From Deinococcus sedimenti (GTDB taxonomy: Bacteria; Deinococcota; Deinococci; Deinococcales; Deinococcaceae), in contig NZ_BMQN01000031.1 of the NCBI RefSeq assembly GCF_014648135.1, forward strand, positions 1-19,106: DNA of 19,106 nt, read 5' to 3'. Position 1 is the first letter of the stretch. Each line of letters opens with the position of its first letter. The notes under the pieces were generated by a model that worked only from the letters and a program-made list of their open reading frames with translations, ran no database searches and was not told the DNA's origin. The translations under genes were made by a program, and so were the position numbers. Shown piece by piece: positions 13,322 to 19,106 of this stretch.

Positions 13322-13645
13322 GTGAACAGCAGACTGCGGAAGATCGAAAGGGCCCTCCGGGATCGCAGGAAGTCGCGAGGAGATGTGACGGTGGAGGTGC
13401 GTGTGAGGCACCTGCTGCACCTGATCGGACGGGAGGAGTGTGAAGAAGCGGTGCTGACCCTTTACTCTCAGATTCAAAAGGGTGAGCAGTCAGAGGCGGG
13501 CGCGTTTGAAGCGCTGCGGTCTCTGACGCGGTTCGACGTGCACGCGGTGGCGCTCCATGCCTTGCTGACTGGAAGGAGGAAGGTCCATGATAACGGTCGA
13601 ATACGTGCGGGAGGCGGGAGCCAGGCTGTATCGGCTCGCTACTGA
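13322..13645 (+). CDS. Small hypothetical basic protein
   Basis: This is a 107-aa protein using the GTG at 13322; an in-frame TTG at 13292 would add 10 residues but lies inside the preceding gene. The body is helical and basic (SRLRKIERALRDRRKSRGDVTVEVRVRHLLHLIGREECEEAVLTLYSQI, then FEALRSLTRFDVHAVALHALL). The last ~20 residues (GRRKVHDNGRIRAGGGSQ) overlap another reading frame that has a strong ribosome site, so the true C-terminus could be affected by the same event that broke the downstream stretch. Function is unknown. Confidence 0.55.
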   Translation: MNSRLRKIERALRDRRKSRGDVTVEVRVRHLLHLIGREECEEAVLTLYSQIQKGEQSEAGAFEALRSLTRFDVHAVALHALLTGRRKVHDNGRIRAGGGSQAVSARY

Positions 13646-13667
13646 GGTGTCTTCGTCTTTGGATTGA
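13587..13667 (+). CDS. 26-aa frame with a strong ribosome site, possibly the start of a broken gene
   Basis: ATG 13587 follows GGAAGGAGGAAGG, one of the best Shine-Dalgarno sites in the window. It reads MITVEYVREAGARLYRLATE and stops at TGA 13665-13667. The same frame continues open afterwards with protein-like sequence (HPLLHTYPDMVIAEELEIMD...) to 13913. Either it is a genuine microprotein or leader peptide, or the TGA is a nonsense change, or an error, in a larger gene. Confidence 0.4.
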   Translation: MITVEYVREAGARLYRLATEVSSSLD

Positions 13668-13703
13668 CTGAGAGGTCATCCGCTGCTGCACACATACCCG
13701 GAC

Positions 13704-13913
13704 ATGGTGATAGCGGAGGAGCTGGAGATCATGGATACGAATCAGCGGGACGCTCATGCCCTGGCCCAGATGGCGGTGGATAGAGTCCTTGATGGGTATC
13801 CGCAGGAGTACTACGACGCTGAGGCAGATGTCCAATGCCCTCTGCGTCTATCAGGTCGCGCTTGCTACCTCCCTCGACAAGCTGAACGGTCTGTGCAGGT
13901 GGGAGCAGCCTGA
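13704..13913 (+). CDS. Hypothetical frame in the unclear 13587-13974 stretch
   Basis: This is a 69-aa frame, in phase with the 26-aa frame upstream. ATG 13704 has no ribosome site; ATG 13731 follows GGAGGAGCTGGAG and is a better start. The part EELEIMDTNQRDAHALAQMAVDRVLDGYPQEYYDAEAD looks like real protein. The tail after it (CPLRLSGRACYLPRQAERS) does not, whereas the +1 frame becomes protein-like there. That suggests a frameshift near 13825 or two overlapping genes. Confidence 0.4.
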   Translation: MVIAEELEIMDTNQRDAHALAQMAVDRVLDGYPQEYYDAEADVQCPLRLSGRACYLPRQAERSVQVGAA

Positions 13914-13974
13914 ATTGAGCTTCGCCTCTCTCCCTGCTAGAACGCAGTACCTTAAACTCCTCGAACGACCTTGA
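13828..13974 (+). CDS. 48-aa hypothetical protein or frameshifted C-terminus
   Basis: It reads MSNALCVYQVALATSLDKLN and so on to LPARTQYLKLLERP, with GAGG only three bases before its ATG. The sequence is a plausible short helical protein, or the C-terminal part of the upstream frame reached through a -1/+1 shift. Its stop is 14 bases before the next ATG, with GGGAGGTG between. Confidence 0.35.
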   Translation: MSNALCVYQVALATSLDKLNGLCRWEQPELSFASLPARTQYLKLLERP

Positions 13975-13988
13975 GGGAGGTGTAGCTC

Positions 13989-14339
13989 ATGACGACGAAA
14001 GGCCAGGTGAAACAGTCCGCTGAGCGGCGCGCTGAGCGTAAGGAGCTGAAATCCCCTAACAGCCGCGCCAAAACACGGTATGTGTTGCTCAAAGAGAAGA
14101 AGCTGACGCAGCGCTCGACCGATAAGCTGAGCATGGCGGTTGTCAGACTGACCCATCAAGTTCGTGCCCTTGAAGGTCAGCTGGTGAAGATTCAGAGGGT
14201 AAAACCTCTAACTCCGGCGGTGCAGGAAGAACTTTCCGTCTCGGCATCTGCTCTCAGGAAGCCCTACAACTGGGGTCCGAGTGGGAAGCCTGAAACGAAG
14301 CCCTTCGTGTTTCCCCAGATCGGTGGGAAGAATAGTTGA
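13989..14339 (+). CDS. Basic hypothetical protein, candidate partner of the MazF toxin
   Basis: This is a 116-aa protein with a good GGGAGGTG ribosome site. It is Lys/Arg-rich at the N-terminus (QSAERRAERKELKSPNSRAKTRYVLLKEKK), has a coiled-coil-like middle (DKLSMAVVRLTHQVRALEGQLVKIQ) and a non-helical tail (YNWGPSGKPETKPFVFPQIGG). Its stop overlaps the TTG start of the MazF gene (TTGA), exactly where an antitoxin gene would be. It is longer and much more basic than usual MazE/PemI-type antitoxins and shows no AbrB or RHH fold. Antitoxin function is therefore an inference from position only. Confidence 0.6.
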   Translation: MTTKGQVKQSAERRAERKELKSPNSRAKTRYVLLKEKKLTQRSTDKLSMAVVRLTHQVRALEGQLVKIQRVKPLTPAVQEELSVSASALRKPYNWGPSGKPETKPFVFPQIGGKNS

Positions 14340-14737
14340 ATCCCGAGGATTTGATCGGACTCGTCTTGGACGTGGATTTTCCTGATCAAGATGGGCATGA
14401 GCAGTTCGGCAGTCGTCCGGCCGTGATCGTAGGCGTGCCACCTCTCATCGCGCAGGGGCGTTTTCCTGGGCTTATCGTGGTGCCCTTCACCAGTCAGGTT
14501 GACGATTTCGACGGGTTGAGCGAGGAGCTCTATCCGATGATCCTGGCAGGTTCCGGTGGGTTGACCCGCGACAGCATCGCGCTGCTCGACCAGGTGCGCT
14601 ATATCGATGCGCGCAGAATTCTGGGTCAGCTCTCCAAGCTCGATCAGCTCGACATTGATTGCATCCGGCGCAATCTGGCCCGCATCTTCAACTTCGTCGT
14701 TGAATCTGCCCAGCCACCCACACCGCCTCAGTCCTGA
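14336..14737 (+). CDS. MazF/PemK-family endoribonuclease toxin
   Basis: This is a 133-aa protein. Family hallmarks are all visible: strand LIGLVLDVDF, loop DGHEQFGSRPAVIVG with R27, LIVVPFTSQV with T52 and S53, and GGLTRDSIALLDQVRYIDARRI near the C-terminus. Members cut single-stranded mRNA at short motifs and are neutralised by an antitoxin usually encoded just upstream. It is slightly longer than the common ~110 residues because of a Pro/Gln-rich tail. The TTG start overlaps the previous stop, which keeps toxin output low and tied to the upstream gene. On a plasmid it would act as an addiction module or phage defence. Confidence 0.9.
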   Translation: MNPEDLIGLVLDVDFPDQDGHEQFGSRPAVIVGVPPLIAQGRFPGLIVVPFTSQVDDFDGLSEELYPMILAGSGGLTRDSIALLDQVRYIDARRILGQLSKLDQLDIDCIRRNLARIFNFVVESAQPPTPPQS

Positions 14738-14742
14738 TCTGG

Positions 14743-14770
14743 ATCCGCTGCCCACAAGCAGCGGATTTTT
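14743..14770 (+). terminator. Rho-independent terminator after the toxin gene
   Basis: ATCCGCTGC (14743-14751) pairs perfectly with GCAGCGGAT (14758-14766) around a 6-nt loop and is followed by a run of five T (14766-14770). It is the only textbook U-tract terminator seen in the window. Confidence 0.9.
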
Positions 14771-15089
14771 AGTGTCAGGGGCCACGCTAGTACGACCACC
14801 CGGTTCTAAAAATCGGCCCTAATCCATATTCCGGCATGGGCATAATCCGCCTGCGACTATATACATATGCGCAGCAAATGATTATGTCTTCGCTATTACA
14901 TGTTTTTACTCCACGTATCATGAAGACCACTCGCTGCATGTTTTGGTGAGATTTTTTCCTGAGCATCAATTACTTTCTGAATATCTCCTGCTCTCCAGTC
15001 TCCGTAGTGAGGCTGCGTTTGGATGGACATCCGAGCTCAAGCGCCTCAGGGCGCTGTTCATCTATCGCGGCCTGCCGTCGGAGATCATC
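14771..15089. other. AT-richer intergenic region with a dif-like palindrome
   Basis: This stretch is more A/T-rich than the rest. At 14851-14874 lies a 24-bp imperfect palindrome with 10-bp arms (CTGCGACTAT and ATATGCGCAG, 8 of 10 matching) around ATAC. On the minus strand it contains TGCGCATA-TGTATAT, similar to the XerC arm plus centre of the E. coli dif site with one A missing; the XerD arm is not conserved. An in-frame extension of the downstream gene (from a TTG at 14943) exists but has no ribosome site. No clear promoter was found. Confidence 0.45.
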
Positions 15090-18000
15090 ATGCCGAAACC
15101 CTCGCCGTACCTCGCCTTCGCTGAGCGATGGGCTCCTTCAGGTGGAGCCGAACACGCGAATTACACGTCTTTCTTGATCGAGTTATGCCGTCTGCTCAAT
15201 CTTCCCGTGCCAGATCCCACCACGCCGCGAGGCGAGGGAGCTTACGTCTTCGAGCGGAGCGTACGGGAGTTGAACGGCGAAAAGGGCGAGGTAACACGGC
15301 GCATCGATCTCTATCGGAAGGGCAGCTTCGTATTGGAAGCCAAGCAGGGCGTTGAGGCTGAGGTGGCGGCAGAAGCTGAGCAGCGTGTTTTAGATGGCAA
15401 GAAGCCCACCAAGAAAGGACACGGTACCCGGGGCACCAAAGGATGGGACACGTTTATGCGCCGGGCCCGCGAGCAGGCTGAGGGGTACGTCAAACTCCTT
15501 CCGGCCAGTGAGGGACGGCCCCCTTTCATCCTGGTCGTGGACGTCGGTCATGTCATTGAAATCTATGCAGAGTTCACCCGCACCGGAGGGGCCTACCTTC
15601 CCTTCCCCAGTGCACGCACCAACCGCATCGGCCTAGCTGATCTGGAGAAGCCAGAGGTTCGCGAACTGCTCCGGCAAATCTGGCTCGAGCCAATGGAGCT
15701 CAATCCCGCCCTCAAAGCGGCGCAGGTCACCCGTGAAGTCGCAGCTACCTTGGCCACCATCAGCCGGCGCATGGAAGGCCAGCCGGACGCTAACGGCCAC
15801 ATCATGACTCCCGAGCGGGTCAGCAACTTCCTCATGCGGATGATTTTCACGATGTTCGCCGAGGACGTTGGCCTGATCGGCAAGAGCAAGCTCCGTCAGG
15901 CCCTTGAAGGCATCAGGGAGACTCCGGAAGCCTTTATGCCGATCATGGATGAGATCTGGCGCAACATGGCAACCGGTGGCTACAGCGTCGCCCTGAAGGA
16001 GAAGCTGAAGTACTTCAACGGGGGACTCTTCGCCAACGCCGAAGTTCTTCCTGTCACTCCTGAAAATCTCGACCTGCTGATTGCTGCGTCTGAGTACGAC
16101 TGGAGTAAGGTCGAACCCAGTATCTTCGGCACGCTCGTCGAACGTGCCCTCGATCCGGTTGAACGTCACAAGCTGGGTGCGCACTACACCCCCAGGCCCT
16201 ACGTTGAGCGTCTCGTCAACCAGGTGGTACTCAGCCCGCTACGGGAAGACTGGCGCGGTGTCCAAGTTGAGATTCAGGCCACGCTCGACAAGGCGAAAGA
16301 TCAAGCGAAAGGCGAAGTCAAAGCGCGGGAACTGGTCGAAACATTCCTGACGAAACTGCTGACAGTCACTGTTCTGGATCCGGCTTGCGGCACCGGCAAC
16401 TTCCTGTACGTCAGCATGGAGCTCATCAAGAAGCTCGAAGCGGAAGTCGTGGAAACTCTGGAGAAGCTGGGCGGTCCTGCCCCGCTGGCCGAAGTGAACC
16501 CTGAGCAGTTCCAGGGTCTGGAGATCAACCCCCGGGCTGCGTCGGTCGCTGAACTGGTGCTTTGGATCGGGTACCTACAGATTTACGCCCGGAATCACGG
16601 GAAGGCCAGCCCTCCTGAACCCATCCTGCGAGCCTTCCGGAACATCAAACAGACGGACGCGCTGCTGGCCTACAGCAGCAAGAAGCCTCACATCAGCAAG
16701 GATGGCCAACCCGTCACCCGGTGGGATGGACGGACGACCGCCCAAGACCCCGTGACGAAAAGGCAGGTGCCCGATCCCGACGCGAGAGTGCACGACACCC
16801 TGTACCTCAATGCCCGACCTGTACTCTGGCCAGTCACGACCTTCATCGTGGGGAATCCGCCCTTCCTGGGTGCGGGGCCCATGCGAGAAGCGTTGGGAGA
16901 TGGATACGTTCAGGCACTGCGTGAGACGTACAAGCCAACCAAGAAGCTGGTTGGTGTACCAGACAGTGCCGACTTGGTGATGTATTGGTGGCATAAGGCG
17001 GCCGCGCTGATGCGAGACAACGACCGAGTCAGGCGATTCGGCTTTGTGACGACTAACAGTGTCAAGCAGACCTTCAACCGACGGGTGGTCGAAGATCACC
17101 TGAAAGCAAGTGTTGAAGCATCCCGTCCATTAAGTTTGGTGTACGCCGTGCCAGATCACCCATGGGTAGACGAAGCGGACGGTGCAGCGGTACGCATTTC
17201 TATGACTGTTGTGGCGCGTGGCCGACGAGATGGATTACTGGAACGTGTGTTGCAGGAGCTGCCCGGCGAGAACGGGGAATACGCCATCACCACAGCGCAG
17301 CAGGTAGGACGTATCAATCCTGACCTGACCATCGGGGCAGACGTGACCGCCGCAGCGGAGCTAAAGGCCAACCAGGGCATCAGCGGCCGAGGTGTGCAAC
17401 TCATGGGTGCGGGTTTCATCGTGCCCGTGCAGACCACGGCGAACCCCGAGAACGGCCACAAGGAGGTCGATGCTGCCGACTTGGGGCTGGGGCGAGTGCC
17501 GGGCATCGAGGGGGTGCTGCGCGAGTACCGCAACGGCCGAGACCTTACCAGCCGTCCGCGCGCCGTCCGGGTGATCGACTTGTTCGGCCTGAATGAGGAG
17601 GAGGCCCGTACGCGCTTCCCGGAAATCTACCAGCACGTCCGCCTGACCGTGAAGCCCGAACGGGACGCAAACAATCGCGCCACATACCGGGACAACTGGT
17701 GGCTCTTCGGCGAGCCGCGCAGTGCTCTCCGCCCTGCTCTCGGTGGCCTGCCGCGCTTCATCGCGACAGTAGAGACGAGTAAACACCGTTTCTTCCAGTT
17801 TCTCCCCAGCACCATCCTGCCGGACAACATGCTGGTCAACATCGCCCACGACGACGCCTACGTCCTCGGTGTGTTGAGTAGTCGCGTACATGTCGTCTGG
17901 GCGCTGGCACAGGGCAGCCGACTGGGTGTCGGCAACGATCCCCGATACAACAAGTCTCGGTGCTTCGAGACGTTCCCTTTCCCTGTTGCCACACCCGCAC

Positions 18001-18614
18001 AGCAACAGGCAATCCGCGAGAAGGCTGAGGCCCTTGACGCCTTCCGTAAGGCCCGCCTCGCCGCGCACGCCCACCTCACCATGACTGATCTCTACAACGT
18101 CTTGGATAGCCTGCGGCAGGGCACCGAGCTGACCGTGAAGGAACGCCGTACTCTTCAAGATGGCGTCGTCACGGAACTCCGCACGCTGCATGACGAGTTG
18201 GACGAGTTGATACAGGCTGCTTATGGCTGGGAGGGCCAGCTCAAAGAGTCCGACATATTGACGAACCTCATGGCACTCAACGTTCAACGTGCTGAGGCAG
18301 AGCGATCAGGCCACATTGAATACCTCCGACCCGAATATCAGGATCCGAGAGGTACGACGGTTCGGGGCCTTGGTCTTCAGATCGTGGCCCCTCTGGCGGC
18401 AAAAGGGATTCCTCACCCCTATCCGCCCAGCTTGGCAGAACGGGCAGTCGCCATTCGAGAAGTTCTCCTCCATGCAGAGCAACCACTCTCGGCTGGTCAA
18501 CTTGCTGGCATGTTTGAGGGTGCGCGCGCTCCAGCAGTTGGGGAAGTCCTTGAAATGCTCGTCGTCTTGGGTCAGGCCCGACATGTGACTGGCACTGCTG
18601 CATACGCTGCTTGA
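15090..18614 (+). CDS. Single-chain restriction endonuclease-methyltransferase (MmeI-like, type IIL/IIG)
   Basis: This is 1174 aa from the ATG at 15090, which has GGAG 6 bases upstream; 49 extra residues from an upstream TTG look non-coding. The N-terminal nuclease has the pattern D73-x9-E83-x-K85 (RIDLYRKGSFVLEAKQ), the exact PD-ExK spacing of MmeI. A helical connector follows (about 200-390). The methyltransferase has motif I DPACGTGNF (430-438) and motif IV NPPF (589-592), typical of N6-adenine (gamma-class) enzymes. The target-recognition region precedes FPFP (962-965), then a helical spacer. The last ~110 residues look like a winged helix (LAERAVAIREVLLHAEQPLSAGQLAGMF). One protein both marks one strand and cuts about two turns away. 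The recognition sequence cannot be read from here. Confidence 0.92.
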   Translation: MPKPSPYLAFAERWAPSGGAEHANYTSFLIELCRLLNLPVPDPTTPRGEGAYVFERSVRELNGEKGEVTRRIDLYRKGSFVLEAKQGVEAEVAAEAEQRVLDGKKPTKKGHGTRGTKGWDTFMRRAREQAEGYVKLLPASEGRPPFILVVDVGHVIEIYAEFTRTGGAYLPFPSARTNRIGLADLEKPEVRELLRQIWLEPMELNPALKAAQVTREVAATLATISRRMEGQPDANGHIMTPERVSNFLMRMIFTMFAEDVGLIGKSKLRQALEGIRETPEAFMPIMDEIWRNMATGGYSVALKEKLKYFNGGLFANAEVLPVTPENLDLLIAASEYDWSKVEPSIFGTLVERALDPVERHKLGAHYTPRPYVERLVNQVVLSPLREDWRGVQVEIQATLDKAKDQAKGEVKARELVETFLTKLLTVTVLDPACGTGNFLYVSMELIKKLEAEVVETLEKLGGPAPLAEVNPEQFQGLEINPRAASVAELVLWIGYLQIYARNHGKASPPEPILRAFRNIKQTDALLAYSSKKPHISKDGQPVTRWDGRTTAQDPVTKRQVPDPDARVHDTLYLNARPVLWPVTTFIVGNPPFLGAGPMREALGDGYVQALRETYKPTKKLVGVPDSADLVMYWWHKAAALMRDNDRVRRFGFVTTNSVKQTFNRRVVEDHLKASVEASRPLSLVYAVPDHPWVDEADGAAVRISMTVVARGRRDGLLERVLQELPGENGEYAITTAQQVGRINPDLTIGADVTAAAELKANQGISGRGVQLMGAGFIVPVQTTANPENGHKEVDAADLGLGRVPGIEGVLREYRNGRDLTSRPRAVRVIDLFGLNEEEARTRFPEIYQHVRLTVKPERDANNRATYRDNWWLFGEPRSALRPALGGLPRFIATVETSKHRFFQFLPSTILPDNMLVNIAHDDAYVLGVLSSRVHVVWALAQGSRLGVGNDPRYNKSRCFETFPFPVATPAQQQAIREKAEALDAFRKARLAAHAHLTMTDLYNVLDSLRQGTELTVKERRTLQDGVVTELRTLHDELDELIQAAYGWEGQLKESDILTNLMALNVQRAEAERSGHIEYLRPEYQDPRGTTVRGLGLQIVAPLAAKGIPHPYPPSLAERAVAIREVLLHAEQPLSAGQLAGMFEGARAPAVGEVLEMLVVLGQARHVTGTAAYAA

Positions 18615-18651
18615 GACATGTTTTTGAACTCAGTTGAGACTTGAAAAGGGA

Positions 18652-18682
18652 CGTCGGGGTAGGTGTTACACCCAGCCCGACG
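18652..18682. terminator. Hairpin after the restriction-modification gene
   Basis: Stem CGTCGGG (18652-18658)/CCCGACG (18676-18682) has a second stem GGTG/CACC inside it, separated by a 3+3 internal loop and closed by TTA. It starts 37 bases past the stop codon. No T-run follows, like two other hairpins of this plasmid. Confidence 0.55.
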
Positions 18683-18978
18683 CTGAAGTCATGAAGACCA
18701 ACCGTCCTCAGAGGAGTTCCAGCTCTGGCGTGATCCCAAATAGGGTTAGTGAATTTCGAGTTTGGGTCGCGACACGGATCAGAGGATGCCACGCCCCTGG
18801 CACGGCCCGCGCCCAGCGGGCCACCCCTCCCTGCTCAAGCTCACGGCCATTAATCACCTGCTACTCATATTCTGGGATTTCACCTCACACATGGGCGGGT
18901 CGGTTTATAAATCAAATCGAAGTAGAATCCCCAATTTGGAATGATGCGGATGTAAAGGTTTCTACTCGTGTGACAGCG
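18683..18978. other. Intergenic region, no supported gene
   Basis: Together with 1-409 this forms a gene-poor stretch of about 700 bases across the circle junction. An open frame (18634 to 19035, plus strand) reads as low-quality sequence with no ribosome site and overlaps the hairpin, so it is not called. The segment 18900-18960 is A/T-rich (GGTTTATAAATCAAATCGAAG) and might hold a promoter. Confidence 0.4.
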
Positions 18979-19106
18979 AAAAAACAGCACTCTGACAGGG
19001 GGGGCCGAAAGATCCCAGATGGGACGCTTATGTAACGCCGTTTTCCGACCGATCATGCTATGCGTCACAAAGTGAAGGCTCTCATCCAAATGAGGGCCAG
19101 AAAGGC
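18979..19106. repeat. Terminal direct repeat, right copy (circular overlap)
   Basis: Exact copy of 1-128; see the left copy. The sequence before it (18960-18978) is therefore the natural left neighbour of position 1. Confidence 0.9.

Noticed and set aside
13989..14012. MTTKGQV start resembling AbrB-type antitoxins
   Set aside because: Only the first seven residues match; the rest is basic and coiled-coil-like with no swapped-hairpin pattern.
14943..15089. 49-residue N-terminal extension of the restriction enzyme from a TTG
   Set aside because: No ribosome site; the ATG at 15090 has one and the family-like sequence begins there.
18634..19035. 133-aa plus-strand frame crossing the circle junction region
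   Set aside because: Overlaps a hairpin, has no ribosome site and reads as non-protein-like sequence with many Ser, Arg and Cys.
1..19106. tRNA, rRNA or insertion-sequence genes
   Set aside because: No cloverleaf-like sequence, rRNA segment, transposase motif or terminal inverted repeats with target duplication were seen.

Overview
The window is almost certainly one complete small circular plasmid. Its first 128 bases (1-128) are repeated exactly as its last 128 bases (18979-19106), as expected when a circular molecule of about 18,978 bp is linearised with an assembly overlap. The DNA is GC-rich. Most genes overlap their neighbours by 1-4 nt (ATGA, GTGA, TTGA or TGATG junctions). At least two genes lack a Shine-Dalgarno but have a TANNNT box exactly 7 nt before the ATG, a leaderless arrangement known to be common in Deinococcus. 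Together with the general look of the proteins, this suggests a Deinococcus (Deinococcota) plasmid. The taxon is an inference; no search was run.

Layout. (1) 410-3646, plus strand: a MerR-like/proline-rich protein, an unknown 130-aa protein coupled to a tyrosine recombinase, and a ParA plus small ParB-like partition pair followed by three parS-like palindromes (3665-3793). (2) 3916-5441, minus strand: three hypothetical genes, one with a CxxC...CxxC zinc-finger-like motif, ending at a very strong hairpin (3860-3903). (3) 5520-7687: divergent control region with CATACGTATG operators, a small XRE regulator translationally coupled to a Rep-like initiator, then three 22-bp iterons and an AT-richer stretch, the likely replication origin. 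(4) 7688-10069: a primase-polymerase/RecA-fold helicase fusion. (5) 10070-12720: a hairpin-rich leader and a tightly overlapping six-gene operon of two excisionase/MerR-type HTH proteins, two small proteins and two coiled-coil proteins, closed by a 16-bp-stem hairpin. (6) 12818-13974: very small overlapping genes of unknown function, including a stretch that looks broken or recoded. (7) 13989-14770: a MazF/PemK-type toxin gene overlapping an unusual basic upstream gene, followed by a canonical terminator. (8) 15090-18614: a large single-chain restriction-methylation enzyme of the MmeI-like (type IIL/IIG) family, preceded by a sequence that partly resembles a Xer/dif site.

How it works together. 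Rep, iterons and the primase-helicase should make replication largely independent of host loading factors. ParA, the RHH-like protein and the parS-like sites should segregate the plasmid. The tyrosine recombinase may resolve multimers or mediate integration. MazF and the restriction enzyme act as stability and defence modules. No relaxase or conjugation gene was recognised. The least explained parts are the 10339-12682 operon with its hairpin leader, the 12818-13974 cluster, and the non-canonical partner of the MazF toxin.
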